Assembly (NCBI RefSeq): GCF_022012435.1
Contig: NZ_JAKLUA010000001.1
Coordinates: 930,001-994,000, forward strand
Direction of reading: 5' to 3'
DNA length: 64,000 nucleotides
Origin: Bradyrhizobium zhengyangense
GTDB lineage: Bacteria; Pseudomonadota; Alphaproteobacteria; Rhizobiales; Xanthobacteraceae
Below, piece by piece: positions 16,934 through 26,466 of this stretch. Every line of letters starts with the position of its first letter. Positions within the stretch are counted from its first letter, which is position 1. The notes under the pieces were generated by a model. That model was given only the letters and a program-made list of their open reading frames with translations. It was not told the origin of the DNA and ran no database searches. Position numbers and translations under genes: made by a program.

Positions 16934-18385
16934 CTAGCGTTCCCGCATGATTTCGTGCCGGTAGCGCTGGAGCGGCGACAGCAGGTAGCTCAGGATGGTG
17001 CGTGAGCCGGTCCTGATCTCGGCGGTCACCGCCATACCCGGGGTCAGGTTGACGAGCCGGTCGTCCACTTGCATCTGTGTGCGATCGAGCGCGATGGTCG
17101 CGCTGTAGCTGAGTTCCTGCCCGTTCGGCTCGCTGCTGTCGTGTTGCGCGCCCGGCGCGCGGTCGCCGCGCTCCGGCGGACGGTCGCGGATGATCGCGTC
17201 CTGCGAGACGCTGACGACGCGGCCTTGCAGCAGGCCGTAGCGAGTGAAGTTGAAGGTGTCGATCTTGATCGCGGCGCCCTGCCCGGCCTCGACGAAGCCG
17301 ATGTCGCGGTTGGAGATCATCGCCTCGATCTCGAGGTGCGTGTCTGACGGCACGATCACGAGCAGCGACTGCGCCGGCGTGACCACGCCGCCGACAGTAT
17401 GGACCGCAAGCTGCTGGACGACGCCGTCGACCGGTGATGTCAACTGCTGGAGGTTGGTCCGCTGCTGCGCCTTGATCAGGTCGCGCGCGAGGCCATTTGC
17501 CTTCTGCTCGCTCTTGGCGAGCTCGTCGGACAGGCTTTTGCGATATTCGGCCACCGCCTGGATGCGGGTCTCCCGGATCGCGGCGACGGCCGACTCGGCT
17601 TCCTTCAAACGGCTGCGCTGGACACCAAGCTCCTCCTGCTGCTCGATCTGGAGCTGAAGCGTCTCGTAATAGGTCAGCTTCGAGCCGATCTCCTTCTCCA
17701 TCAGCGTCCTGCGGATATCGACGCGCTGCTCGGTCACGGGGAGCAGTGCATCCAGCTTGTGGATCGTCGCTGCGATGGTCTGATGCTCGGCCTCCTTCTG
17801 CGCTTCCTGACGCTCGAGCGAGGCGAGCTTGGCACGGTGCTCGCCGACCTGGCTGGCGAGAAGCTGCCGCTGCGTCGCGACCAGCAACGGATCGGCATCA
17901 TCAGGCGGAACGAGATCAGCGGCGCCATCTTCGCCGGCGCTCAAGGCGGCGCGGAGGCGCGCGCTGTTGAGCCGTTCGGCCATGAGATCGTCGTGCAGAT
18001 GGTCGCGCTCGGCTGCATTCACGGTCGGATCGAGCTCGATCAGCACGTCGCCCGATTTGACTACCTGCCCGTCCTGCACGTGGATGGCGCGCACAACGCC
18101 CGTCTCAAACGGCTGCACCACCTTGCTTCGCCCGCTCGACACGACCTTGCCGGTCGCTGACGCCACGATGTCGATCGTGCCCCAGGCGGACCATGCGAGC
18201 GCCACGCAGACCAGGGCCATCAACGTAAACGCGATTCCTCGGCCGAGCGGTGACGGCGGGGTCTCGGTGATCTCCAGCGCTGCGGGCAGGAAGGCGGTTT
18301 CCTCGGCTCGCCGGCTCTTCCCGCTCCTGAAGGGAACGACTGACGGTTCCGGCTTCGAGGCCGGCACTAATCTAGCCGACCTCAT
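16934..18385 (-). CDS. type I secretion periplasmic adaptor (HlyD family)
   Basis: A 483-residue membrane fusion protein linking the ABC exporter to an outer-membrane channel. The start at 18385 (MRSARLVPASKPEPS) overlaps the end of the upstream ABC gene by 14 bases; a longer frame to 18448 would overlap it further and is less likely. One N-terminal membrane segment (TLMALVCVALAWSAWGTIDIV) is followed by a biotinyl-lipoyl-like strand (TGKVVSSGRSKVVQPFETGVV), a long Gln/Glu-rich coiled coil (about residues 135-320), and the HlyD C-terminal signature region (GVVTPAQSLLVIVPSDTHLEIEAMISNRDIGFV). No tolC homologue is in the window. Confidence 0.93.
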   Translation of the reverse strand: MRSARLVPASKPEPSVVPFRSGKSRRAEETAFLPAALEITETPPSPLGRGIAFTLMALVCVALAWSAWGTIDIVASATGKVVSSGRSKVVQPFETGVVRAIHVQDGQVVKSGDVLIELDPTVNAAERDHLHDDLMAERLNSARLRAALSAGEDGAADLVPPDDADPLLVATQRQLLASQVGEHRAKLASLERQEAQKEAEHQTIAATIHKLDALLPVTEQRVDIRRTLMEKEIGSKLTYYETLQLQIEQQEELGVQRSRLKEAESAVAAIRETRIQAVAEYRKSLSDELAKSEQKANGLARDLIKAQQRTNLQQLTSPVDGVVQQLAVHTVGGVVTPAQSLLVIVPSDTHLEIEAMISNRDIGFVEAGQGAAIKIDTFNFTRYGLLQGRVVSVSQDAIIRDRPPERGDRAPGAQHDSSEPNGQELSYSATIALDRTQMQVDDRLVNLTPGMAVTAEIRTGSRTILSYLLSPLQRYRHEIMRER

Positions 18386-20504
18386 AAATCCCTCCCTGAA
18401 GCCTGTGCAGGGTGGCGTAGCGGCCGCCGTTCCTGATGAGCGCGTCATGCGTGCCGTCCTCGACCAGGCGGCCGTGCTCCAGCGTGAAGATACGATCGGC
18501 GCCGCGAACGGTGGAGAGACGATGCGCGATGATCAGGACGGTGCGCCCCTTCGCGATCTCCTTCATGTTGTCATGGATGATCCGCTCGCTCTCATAGTCG
18601 AGCGCGCTGGTCGCTTCGTCGAAAATCAGGATGCGTGGATTGGTCACCAGTGCGCGGGCGATCGCGATGCGCTGGCGCTGCCCGCCCGAGAGTGTCGAGC
18701 CCCGCTCGCCGACCACAGTGTCGTAGCCCTCGGGCAGCTCCAGAATGAAATCATGCGCGCCCGCAAGCCTTGCCGCCTCCATGATGCGGTCCATCGGCAG
18801 GGTCGGATCGGCCAGCGCAATGTTGTCGCGCACCGAGCGGTTGAACAGCATGTTCTCCTGGAGCACGATACCGATCTGCCGCCGCAACCAGGCTGGATCA
18901 GTCATCACCAGATCCATGCCGTCGATCAGCACGCGGCCGCTCTGCGGCACGTAGAGCCGCTGCACCAGTTTTGCGAAGGTGCTCTTGCCCGAGCCCGAGG
19001 AGCCGACGATGCCGACGGTCTGGCCGGCCGGAATTTCGAACGAGACGTCGTGCAAGATTTCCGGCCCTTCGAGCCGGTAGCGAAACGCGACGCGCTCGAA
19101 GCGGATGTTGCCCCGGAGCGGTGGCAGCCCGGCGCGGCCAGCGGAATAGGCTGGCTCCGCCGCGCTGTTGAGGATGTCGCCAAGACGCGCGATCGAGAGC
19201 CGCGCCTGGTGAAAATCCTGCCACACCTGCGCCAGCCGCAGCACCGGCGCCGAGACGCGCCCCGCGAAGATGTTGAAGGCCACAAGTTCGCCGACGGTCA
19301 GGGCGTCGCCGATCACCAGCCGCGCTCCGGCATAGAGGATCGCCGCGGTGACGACCTTGCTGACGAGCTGCACGAGCTGGCTTGCGGTGTTGCCGAGACT
19401 GGTGACGCCAAAGCTCGCGGAGACGTAGCCTGCAAGCTGCTCCTCCCAGCGGCGCTGCATCTGCGGCTCGACCGCCATTGCCTTCAGCGTCTCGATGCCG
19501 CTGACGCTTTCGACCAGGAACGCCTGGTTCTCGGCACCGCGGCGGAATTTCTCCTCCAGCCGGCGGCGAAACAGCGGCGTCGCCACCGCCGAGATCGCGA
19601 TGTAGAACGGGAATGAGGCCAGCACGATGCAGGTCATCACGGGCGAATAGGCGAACATCACCGCCAGGAACACCGAGGTGAAGACCAGGTCGACCAGCAG
19701 CGTCAGCGACGACGAGGTGATGAAATTTCTGATGTTCTCGAGCTCGCGGACCCGCGCCACGGAATCGCCGACGCGCCTCGCCTGAAACCAGGCCATCGGC
19801 AGGGCCAGCAAATGATGGAACAGGCGTGCGCCCAGCTCGACGTCGATGCGGTTGGTCGTATGCGAGAACAGATAGTTGCGCAGAATGCCGAGCGCGGTGT
19901 CGAACAGCGAGACGACGACGAGACCGATGACGAGCACATCGAGCGTGGACAGCGAGCGATGTACCAGCACCTTGTCGATCACGACCTGAAAGAACAAAGG
20001 CGAGACCAGCGCGAAGAGCTGGAGGAAGAACGAGGCCGCCACCACCTCGCCGAACAGCCTTCTATATTTGCCGATCGCGGCGATGAACCAGGTGATGTCG
20101 AAACGCCGTCCGAGGTCGGATAACCCGGCCCGCCGGGTCATCAGGATCAAGCCGCCGTCCCAGATGGCAGACAGCTCGTCGCGCTCCATCAATACCGGCC
20201 GCTGCGCATGCGGCGACTGCACCAGCACCTTGTCGGCGGAGGCTTTGGCGATGACCATGAAGCTGCCGTCACGCAGGACCGCGATCGCCGGCAGCGGGCT
20301 GTCCGCCAGCCGGCTCCACCGCGTGCGATAGGTCCGGGCTTTCAGTCCAAGAGATCTGGCGCAGCGGATGATGTCCGCTGCGCCGAAGCTTGCCGCACCT
20401 TGCCGGTGCCTGAGCTGATCGCGGTCGGCGGCCACGCCTTGCAGATGAAGCAAGGTCAGGAGAGCGTCGAGACCGGTATCGGTAGACACCGCATTCACTG
20501 CCAT
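18372..20504 (-). CDS. type I secretion ABC transporter with C39-like domain
   Basis: A 710-residue exporter of the HlyB type. Residues of about 10-125 form a C39 peptidase-like domain: the usual catalytic Cys is absent (the segment reads LDALLTLLHLQGVAADRDQLRH), so it should bind rather than cleave substrate. Transmembrane segments span about 155-430. The ATPase domain has Walker A GSSGSGKST, Q-loop, signature LSGGQRQRIAIARAL, Walker B ILIFDEATSALD and H-loop AHRL. An upstream RTX gene on the same strand is the obvious substrate, and hlyD overlaps its 3' end. Confidence 0.95.
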   Translation of the reverse strand: MAVNAVSTDTGLDALLTLLHLQGVAADRDQLRHRQGAASFGAADIIRCARSLGLKARTYRTRWSRLADSPLPAIAVLRDGSFMVIAKASADKVLVQSPHAQRPVLMERDELSAIWDGGLILMTRRAGLSDLGRRFDITWFIAAIGKYRRLFGEVVAASFFLQLFALVSPLFFQVVIDKVLVHRSLSTLDVLVIGLVVVSLFDTALGILRNYLFSHTTNRIDVELGARLFHHLLALPMAWFQARRVGDSVARVRELENIRNFITSSSLTLLVDLVFTSVFLAVMFAYSPVMTCIVLASFPFYIAISAVATPLFRRRLEEKFRRGAENQAFLVESVSGIETLKAMAVEPQMQRRWEEQLAGYVSASFGVTSLGNTASQLVQLVSKVVTAAILYAGARLVIGDALTVGELVAFNIFAGRVSAPVLRLAQVWQDFHQARLSIARLGDILNSAAEPAYSAGRAGLPPLRGNIRFERVAFRYRLEGPEILHDVSFEIPAGQTVGIVGSSGSGKSTFAKLVQRLYVPQSGRVLIDGMDLVMTDPAWLRRQIGIVLQENMLFNRSVRDNIALADPTLPMDRIMEAARLAGAHDFILELPEGYDTVVGERGSTLSGGQRQRIAIARALVTNPRILIFDEATSALDYESERIIHDNMKEIAKGRTVLIIAHRLSTVRGADRIFTLEHGRLVEDGTHDALIRNGGRYATLHRLQGGIYEVG

Positions 20505-20583
20505 GGGCGTTCTCTGGAGTGGAGCGGCTTGAGCGAGACGGGTCTACATTGAATCGAGTTTGGCCCACGGCAGCACTCTCTCC

Positions 20584-20758
20584 GTTCCCTCCCCCCTTGT
20601 GGGGTCCGAGGCGAGCGAAGCTCGCTCTCGAGGTCAGGGAGGGGGGTGCCATACGGGGACTCTTTCCGTCGCTTTCGCGCTTGCTGCGTCATCAACAACC
20701 TGCACCTTTTTCTGGGCTACCCCTCTCCCTAGCCCTCCCCCACAAGGGGGGAGGGAAC
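20584..20758. repeat. foldback repeat element between the RTX and exporter genes
   Basis: A 21-base sequence at 20584-20604 recurs as its exact reverse complement at 20738-20758, giving a 175-base inverted repeat. Inner hairpins include GCGAGC-GAA-GCTCGC at 20611-20625, and CCCTCCCCC/GGGGGGAGGG pairing inside the right arm. It fills most of the 302-base gap 20505-20806. It looks like a rhizobial REP-type element and could attenuate transcription from the RTX gene into the exporter. Confidence 0.75.
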
Positions 20759-20806
20759 GCACCTTCGTCGGCGCGCTGGACGGGCTCATTCCGGCCGGCC
20801 TTGCCG

Positions 20807-23656
20807 TCAGGCGTGCTGTGGCGGAGCGAGCGTCTGGGTCTGCGCCGTGTGCGGATCGGCCAGGGGCATTGCGCCATGGCCATCGCCTGCGGGAACGAAG
20901 CTCCCCGCCATGGCCTGGTTGAGCAGCATCGCGGCCGCCATCGCCGCGCCATCCTGGATGAGGACGTTGTTGCCGGTGCCGCCATCGAGGACGTCCTGGC
21001 CGGGGCCACCGATCAGAACATCGTCCCCTGCCCCACCCAGCAGCGTATCGTTGCCGGAGCCACCGATCAGGACGTCGTCGCCATTGCCGCCGTTGGCAAC
21101 CAGCTGGATGCCACCCTGCAGGCCTGAGGCTGTGATGACGTCATCGCCGTCGAGGCCGTTGATGACGAGCCGGTCGCCGGCCCCCGCATCGGTGATGTTG
21201 ATGTCCTGGCCGAGGCCCGACACCGTGATGATGCCGTCGTGCTCGGTCACCGTGATGACGTCGCTGCCGGCGGTTCCGTTGACGGTCACAGTATCGGCGG
21301 CGCCGTCGTTAGCGCCGAGGTCGAGATTGACCTGGTTGACGCTGGTGCCGGAGAGATCGTTGACGGTGATGTTGTCGGCGCCGCCGAGCGCGTTGAAGTC
21401 GATGTGTTCGACCCCGTGCAGGTCCATCGCGATGCTGGCGACGTCGCGGGTGAATAGCACCCGATCGCCATTGGCCGAGATGCCGATGTTCTCGTTGATG
21501 TTGGCCCCGTTGAACAGCAGCGTGTCGGTGCCCTTGCCGCCTTCGACGGTGTCGCTGCCGTCGCCGGGATTCCAGACGAAGGTATCGTCGCCGGCGCCGA
21601 GATTGGCGACATCGTTGCCGCGTCCGCCATTTACGATGTCATTGCCGGCGCTCCCGGTAATGATGTCGTTGCCGTCGCCGCCGTTGATGTTGAAGCTGGC
21701 GAGCTGGCCGGCCTTGATCGCGGAAGCATCGATGACGTCGTTGCCACCTCCGCCGTTGACGGCGAGCACATCACCGGCATCGGCGTGCGCGACCGTCACC
21801 TGGGCGGCCAGACCGTTGACCACGATCGATCCGCCTGAGGTCACAACCTTGATGGTGTCATCGCCGGCGGTGCCATTGACCGTCACGCGGTCCGCAGCAC
21901 CGTCGCCGCTCTGGCTGCCCGGGCCGGCGCTGAGGTCGATGGCGACCTGCGTGACGTCGGTGCCGGAGAGGTCGTTGACCGTGATGTTGTCGGCACCGCC
22001 GGCCGCGGCGATCTGCACGTGCTCGACGCCGTTGAGATCCATGGTCACAGCGCCGACGTCACGGGCGAGAAGCGCACGGCTTCCGTTCGCCGAGATCGAC
22101 ATGTTCTCGGCTACATTAGAGCCGTTGAACACGAGCGTATCCGTTCCCGCCCCTCCCTCGACGGTATCGCTGCCGTCACCGGGATTCCAGGTGAAGAGAT
22201 CGTCACCCGCACCGAGGAGCGCCACGTCATTGCCGCGGCCGCCGGTGACCTTGTCGTTGCCATCGCCGCCGATCAGGAGGTCGGCACCTTGACTGCCGGT
22301 GATGGTGTCGTTGCCTGCGCCGCCGTCGATGGTGAGGCCGATCACCGCTGCGAGCGTGGATGCGTCAACGACGTCGTTGCCGCCGAGCGCCTGGATAACC
22401 AGCCGGTCGTTGGCGGCCTCCGCATTCGCGATGGTCACGACTTCAGGCAAACCGGTGACCGTGACCGTAGTGCCGACGGCCGTGACCTGGATATGTTGAT
22501 TGCCGTTGGTCCCGTTGACGGTCACCGTATCGGCCGCGCCGTCGCCTTGCGTGCCGCCGGGAACGGCACCGAGATCGACCAGCACCTGCTTAACGCCGGT
22601 CCCGGTAAGGTCGCCAACGTTGACGTTGTCGGCGCCACCGCGCGCATCGAACTCGATCGCTTCGATGCTGTTGAGGTCCATTGTGATGTTGGCGACATCG
22701 CGGGTGAAGCGTACCCGGCCGCCATTGGCCGAGATATCGATGTTTTCGTTGATATTGGCGCCATTGAACACGAGCTTGTCGTTGCCGGATCCGCCCTCTA
22801 CCGTGTCGCTGCCGTCGCCGGGATTCCAGATGAAGGTGTCATCGCCTGAGCCGAGTTGGGCGACGTCGTTGCCGCGTCCGCCGCTGACGATGTCGTTGCC
22901 GGAGCCGCCGATCAAGAGATCACTGCCGTCACCGCCGGTGATCGTATCATTGCCGGCGCCGCCATCGAGCGTGAGCGAGATCAGGCTGCCGAGACCGTTG
23001 CCGGCCGTGATGACATCGTCGCCGCCGCCGGCGTGCAACACGAGATTTTCCGTCGTGCCGATGTCGAGCGAAAATGGCGCCGGGCTCGTCTCGTCGAACC
23101 GCACGCGCGTCCCGTTTGCCGTGATGGTGAAGGTCTCCGAGGCATTGCTGCCGTTGATCTGCGCGGTGTCGTTGCCGTCGCCGCCCTCGAACACGTTGCT
23201 GCCGCCGCCGGGATTCCAGATCATGAGGTCGTTACCGGCCTCGCCGAAAAGCTGGTTATTGCCGCTGCCGCCGTCGAGCGTGTCGTTGCCCGCGCCGCCG
23301 AACAGCAGATCGTTGCCGCCGCCGCCCTTGATCACATCGTCGCCGGCCTGACCGAACAGAAGATCGTTGCCCGAGCCGCCCGTGATCCTGTCGTTGCCGT
23401 CGCCTCCGAAAATCTGAACCGCCGGCATCGGTCCGTGGCTTTCGTCGACGGTGATCGTATCGTCGCCGCCTTGCCCGAAAATCTCGATCGCGTTGGTGTT
23501 GGCAACAGTGGGATCGCCACCGACCGTTTTCACAGAACCGTTATTGACCAGGATGCGACCGGACTTGTCGCGACCGATCACGAGGCCGTTATTCGCACTG
23601 TCGCCGAAGATGGTGAGTTGCCCCGTAACCGGGGAAAAAACCGAGGTAATAGACAT
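20807..23656 (-). CDS. RTX-type calcium-binding repeat protein, probable type I secretion substrate
   Basis: A 949-residue acidic, Gly/Asp/Asn-rich protein with no N-terminal signal peptide. Many GGxGxDxLx nonapeptides (GGDGNDRITGGSGNDLLFG, GGSGNDTLLGGAGDDVLIGG) form the calcium-binding beta-roll. They alternate with beta-strand modules of about 190 residues: WNPGDGSDTVEGG, then FNGxNxxENxxISANGxR, MDLNxxE, GADNITVNDLSGT, VTVNGTxG. Three full modules and one degenerate first copy are visible. The last ~50 residues are non-repetitive, as expected for a C-terminal secretion signal. An AAGGAT ribosome-binding site precedes ATG 23656. The exporter genes follow on the same strand. No catalytic domain is present, so an adhesin or matrix role is inferred. 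Confidence 0.9.
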   Translation of the reverse strand: MSITSVFSPVTGQLTIFGDSANNGLVIGRDKSGRILVNNGSVKTVGGDPTVANTNAIEIFGQGGDDTITVDESHGPMPAVQIFGGDGNDRITGGSGNDLLFGQAGDDVIKGGGGNDLLFGGAGNDTLDGGSGNNQLFGEAGNDLMIWNPGGGSNVFEGGDGNDTAQINGSNASETFTITANGTRVRFDETSPAPFSLDIGTTENLVLHAGGGDDVITAGNGLGSLISLTLDGGAGNDTITGGDGSDLLIGGSGNDIVSGGRGNDVAQLGSGDDTFIWNPGDGSDTVEGGSGNDKLVFNGANINENIDISANGGRVRFTRDVANITMDLNSIEAIEFDARGGADNVNVGDLTGTGVKQVLVDLGAVPGGTQGDGAADTVTVNGTNGNQHIQVTAVGTTVTVTGLPEVVTIANAEAANDRLVIQALGGNDVVDASTLAAVIGLTIDGGAGNDTITGSQGADLLIGGDGNDKVTGGRGNDVALLGAGDDLFTWNPGDGSDTVEGGAGTDTLVFNGSNVAENMSISANGSRALLARDVGAVTMDLNGVEHVQIAAAGGADNITVNDLSGTDVTQVAIDLSAGPGSQSGDGAADRVTVNGTAGDDTIKVVTSGGSIVVNGLAAQVTVAHADAGDVLAVNGGGGNDVIDASAIKAGQLASFNINGGDGNDIITGSAGNDIVNGGRGNDVANLGAGDDTFVWNPGDGSDTVEGGKGTDTLLFNGANINENIGISANGDRVLFTRDVASIAMDLHGVEHIDFNALGGADNITVNDLSGTSVNQVNLDLGANDGAADTVTVNGTAGSDVITVTEHDGIITVSGLGQDINITDAGAGDRLVINGLDGDDVITASGLQGGIQLVANGGNGDDVLIGGSGNDTLLGGAGDDVLIGGPGQDVLDGGTGNNVLIQDGAAMAAAMLLNQAMAGSFVPAGDGHGAMPLADPHTAQTQTLAPPQHA

Positions 23657-23983
23657 CCAAATTATCCTTCGATCGATCTAGCCCCTCCTTCGAGGCGTAG
23701 CAGCCGCGAACACGACATTCTTGAATGGCTGCTTGAGACGGGCGTGTTTATTTCTGGAGATTTCCTCCAGATTTCCTGCGCGCCGATCTTGGACCGCGGC
23801 GGACGTGATGGCGCGCGCACGTTGCGATGCGCTCGGTTCGCATTGCGAAACTATGTCGACACGCTCGGTAAAGATGCCTTTGCGGAATTTGCTGCGGCAG
23901 GTCGCGCACCGTGCTACGGAGCAGGCAGTAACCTTTTCGGCCAAGGAACATTTTTGAATAGGCAATTTTGAGGGAGATCGCAG
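23657..23983. other. divergent promoter region, RTX gene / methyltransferase gene
   Basis: These 327 bases hold both upstream regions. A perfect 7-base inverted repeat TCTGGAG-ATTTC-CTCCAGA lies at 23753-23771, about 100 bases before the RTX start; it may be an operator or a leader hairpin. GAGGGAG precedes the methyltransferase ATG. No coding frame looks real here. Confidence 0.4.
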
Positions 23984-24772
23984 ATGTCGTCACCTGAACC
24001 GATCAGATTCACCGACGGCGCGGCTTACGAACGTTTCATGGCGCCTTGGAGCCGATCGGCCGGCAATCTGTTCCTCGACTGGTTGGTAAGGCGCCCGGGA
24101 CTGGCCTGGGCGGATATAGGCGCCGGCAACGGTGCGTTCACCGAGCTTATTCTTGCGAAGGCCACTCCTTCGTCGGTTTGCGCGATCGATCCCTCCGACG
24201 CACAGATTGCGACGGCGCGGCAAAAGTTCACGGCAAAGCCAGTCGAGCTGTCGATCGGCGATGCGATGGCCCTTCCCTACGACGCCAATCGCTTCGACGT
24301 CGCGGTGATGGCGCTGGTCCTGTTTTTCGTTCCCGACCCGCGCAAGGGTGCATCGGAAATGGTCCGCGTCACCAAGCCCGGCGGCATGGTTGCGTCCTAT
24401 ACCTGGGACATCATGCGGGGCGGCACGCCCACGCAGCCGCTGTGGGAAGAATTGGATGCCCTGCGCATCCCCGCGGCGCGCCCGCCGAGTGCGGATATCT
24501 CTCGCTTTGAGGCGCTGAAGGCGCTCTGGGCGGAGCTCGGTCTGCGCGAGGTCGAGACACGCGAGCTGGTCGTCGAGCGGACATTTGCCGATTTCGACGA
24601 CTATTGGCTGTCGATGGTGGTGAGCAGCCCGAGCGGCATCGTGGGAAAGCTCTCGGACGCGGAGAGCGCGGAGCTCAGGCGCCGACTACAGTCGCGACTG
24701 CCGTCAAGCGCGTCTGGTGCGATCACGGTGCATGCATCGGCCACCGCGATCAAGGGACGCAAGGCCGCCTGA
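23984..24772 (+). CDS. class I SAM-dependent methyltransferase
   Basis: A 262-residue soluble enzyme with the Methyltransf_11 pattern: motif I ADIGAGNGAFTELIL near residues 41-55, the acidic residue after strand 2 (AIDPSDAQI), GDAMALPYDANRFDVAVM near 88-105, and the post-motif VRVTKPGGMVASYTWD near 126-141. The ATG at 23984 follows GAGGGAG at good spacing. The substrate is not identifiable; the layout resembles ubiquinone/menaquinone-type and small-molecule methyltransferases. The following membrane-protein gene is close (54 bases) and may be co-transcribed. Confidence 0.85.
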   Translation: MSSPEPIRFTDGAAYERFMAPWSRSAGNLFLDWLVRRPGLAWADIGAGNGAFTELILAKATPSSVCAIDPSDAQIATARQKFTAKPVELSIGDAMALPYDANRFDVAVMALVLFFVPDPRKGASEMVRVTKPGGMVASYTWDIMRGGTPTQPLWEELDALRIPAARPPSADISRFEALKALWAELGLREVETRELVVERTFADFDDYWLSMVVSSPSGIVGKLSDAESAELRRRLQSRLPSSASGAITVHASATAIKGRKAA

Positions 24773-24826
24773 TGATTGGTGGTACTGTCCCCTCGCATCC
24801 TGGCGGTCGGCGCCAAGGATGAGCGC

Positions 24827-25711
24827 ATGGAGATGCGAGTCCAGCAAGTGATGCGCCTGCTTGCCGCCGCCGTTTTCGCGTCGTTCGCGGCGACGCTTGC
24901 AGTCATCCCGCATTTTCTGCAGGTCGAGGACGCGATCACCATCGTTCTTGTGACGCAAGGTCTGAACGCGGCCATGATGATGTTCACGGCCGCAATTGCG
25001 CACGCCCTGCTGTTTGGTCTTCCACTCTTTCTGCTGGTCCGCCGCAAACGGTCGCGCGTCGGGATTGTTGCCTGCGCGCTCGGAGGCTTCCTCGTCGGCG
25101 CAACGCCATTTGGCATCCTGGCATTGCTGTCCATGATCAGTGGCGGCAAGCCGACATTCAGCAATGACTTGCCGACTGAGTTTGGCTGGACTGATTACGT
25201 CCGAAGCGTGGGACTCGCGGGGTTGTCGGGCCTTGTCGGCGGCGTCGCCTTTTGGGCAACCACGCGGCCCTCCGAGTCCATTGCGAAATCGTGGAGCATC
25301 GTGTCTGCCGCCGCTGCGCTGACCTGCGGCATATTCATACTCCCCATCGTCGTGAGGGATAGAAGCTGCCACGTCATCTTCACGTCGGCCCGAACAGAAA
25401 TCTTCGCAAATCTGAAAGTGCCGGCCGACGCCTGGCAAAAGCTCGAGCAAAAATTTGCTGACTTTGGTCAAGCGCATGAGCTGTCGCTTCTGCGCGATGA
25501 ACACACGCAAGAAGGACGCCTGATGTGGCGCAGCCTGAACCTGTGCAACGATGCCGGAGTTAACATCGACGTTTACGACGCGCCATGGCTCGCGTACTCG
25601 CGTTCTCCTCTTGCGGACGAAGGCATGACGCTGAGCATTTACTCGCAAAAGCCGGATGCGGATTGGAGACCGCTCGCACGCCAGCTGCTCAGCGAGATCG
25701 GAACCACTTAG
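24827..25711 (+). CDS. integral membrane protein, unknown function
   Basis: A 294-residue protein from ATG 24827, which has AAGGATGAG just upstream; the frame is open back to 24776 but that section lacks a good start. Five hydrophobic segments are visible: FASFAATLAVIPHFL, MMMFTAAIAHALLFGLPLFLL, IVACALGGFLVGATPFGILALL, GLAGLSGLVGGVAFWA and AAALTCGIFILPIVV. The C-terminal ~110 residues are hydrophilic and probably form a folded domain outside the membrane (SCHVIFTSARTEIFANLKVP...). No family was recognised. It follows the methyltransferase gene. Confidence 0.7.
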   Translation: MEMRVQQVMRLLAAAVFASFAATLAVIPHFLQVEDAITIVLVTQGLNAAMMMFTAAIAHALLFGLPLFLLVRRKRSRVGIVACALGGFLVGATPFGILALLSMISGGKPTFSNDLPTEFGWTDYVRSVGLAGLSGLVGGVAFWATTRPSESIAKSWSIVSAAAALTCGIFILPIVVRDRSCHVIFTSARTEIFANLKVPADAWQKLEQKFADFGQAHELSLLRDEHTQEGRLMWRSLNLCNDAGVNIDVYDAPWLAYSRSPLADEGMTLSIYSQKPDADWRPLARQLLSEIGTT

Positions 25712-25802
25712 TCCGAAACAATCACGTTCCGGGGACGGAGCGGCCACCCCCTGTCGTTCGAAGATGCAATGAACGGGCGATCATAGCCGCCCCGGCGACC
25801 TG

Positions 25803-26339
25803 TCAGGTCGCCGCCTTCTTCTTCGCCTTCGGCTTCACCGGCCTGGCGACGACCGGCGGCTCCGGCGTGCCTTCGATCGCGGTGAGGCGCCCCGAGGTGA
25901 AGGTGTAGATGCCTGCGCGCGGACCCGTCGTCCACGTGACCACCGCGACGCGACGGCCAGCGGCATCGCTGGAGAGATTGACGGTCGAGGGCGCGCCGAT
26001 GCCGCGCACCACGTCGCATTCGGTGTGGCCGAGCGCGACTGTGCCGCCAACTGGCGCCGGTGCAGTGGTCGACGCATTGGCGTCGGCGGGACCGGGCGGC
26101 GGCGCCATGCCGGGGCAAGCGCCGTCGGCGCTGACGAGATCCTCAGCGCCAACAGGCTTGTCGGGGGTCAGCGGCGGCGATTCGATCGAGATGTTCTTGA
26201 TGAACAGGCGGCTCGGCTTGTTGAACCATTCAGCGTCTTTGGCGGACGTCAGCATGTCGGATGCGCCCGCGCAGCCCGCCATCAGCGGTGCGACGGCGAC
26301 CAATACCAGGAGCGACTTTGGAAGCTTTTGATGTCGCAC
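25803..26339 (-). CDS. outer-membrane-type lipoprotein with BamE/OmlA-like C-terminal region
   Basis: A 178-residue protein with a lipoprotein signal peptide: LLVLVAVAPLMAGC with lipobox Cys at residue 23. The middle is Pro/Ala-rich and likely flexible. The C-terminal domain (GHTECDVVRGIGAPSTVNL...RVAVVTWTTGPRAGIYTFTSGRLTAIEG) has the strand-helix pattern of small BamE/OmlA-type domains, where GMT.xxV...G.P recurs. The tail is Lys-rich (KPKAKKKAAT). It is presumably anchored in the envelope; assignment to outer-membrane assembly is tentative. Confidence 0.75.
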   Translation of the reverse strand: MRHQKLPKSLLVLVAVAPLMAGCAGASDMLTSAKDAEWFNKPSRLFIKNISIESPPLTPDKPVGAEDLVSADGACPGMAPPPGPADANASTTAPAPVGGTVALGHTECDVVRGIGAPSTVNLSSDAAGRRVAVVTWTTGPRAGIYTFTSGRLTAIEGTPEPPVVARPVKPKAKKKAAT

Positions 26340-26466
26340 GATAACCTAAATTCCCCGCGTGAAGGAGCTGCCCTAAGCGATTGTCCCAACATCACTTTGC
26401 GGCATGAAGGTGGCCGAAACCAATCTGCCCTTGAAAGCCCAAATTATCATTAACCTGGAACGGCCG

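Noticed and set aside
17829..19616. 595-codon plus-strand frame
   Set aside because: It is antisense to the HlyD and ABC exporter genes; a long frame is expected from GC bias.
20847..23351. Long plus-strand frames rich in Ser/Pro/Leu/Thr
   Set aside because: They are the complement of the RTX repeats; repetition comes from the coding strand.
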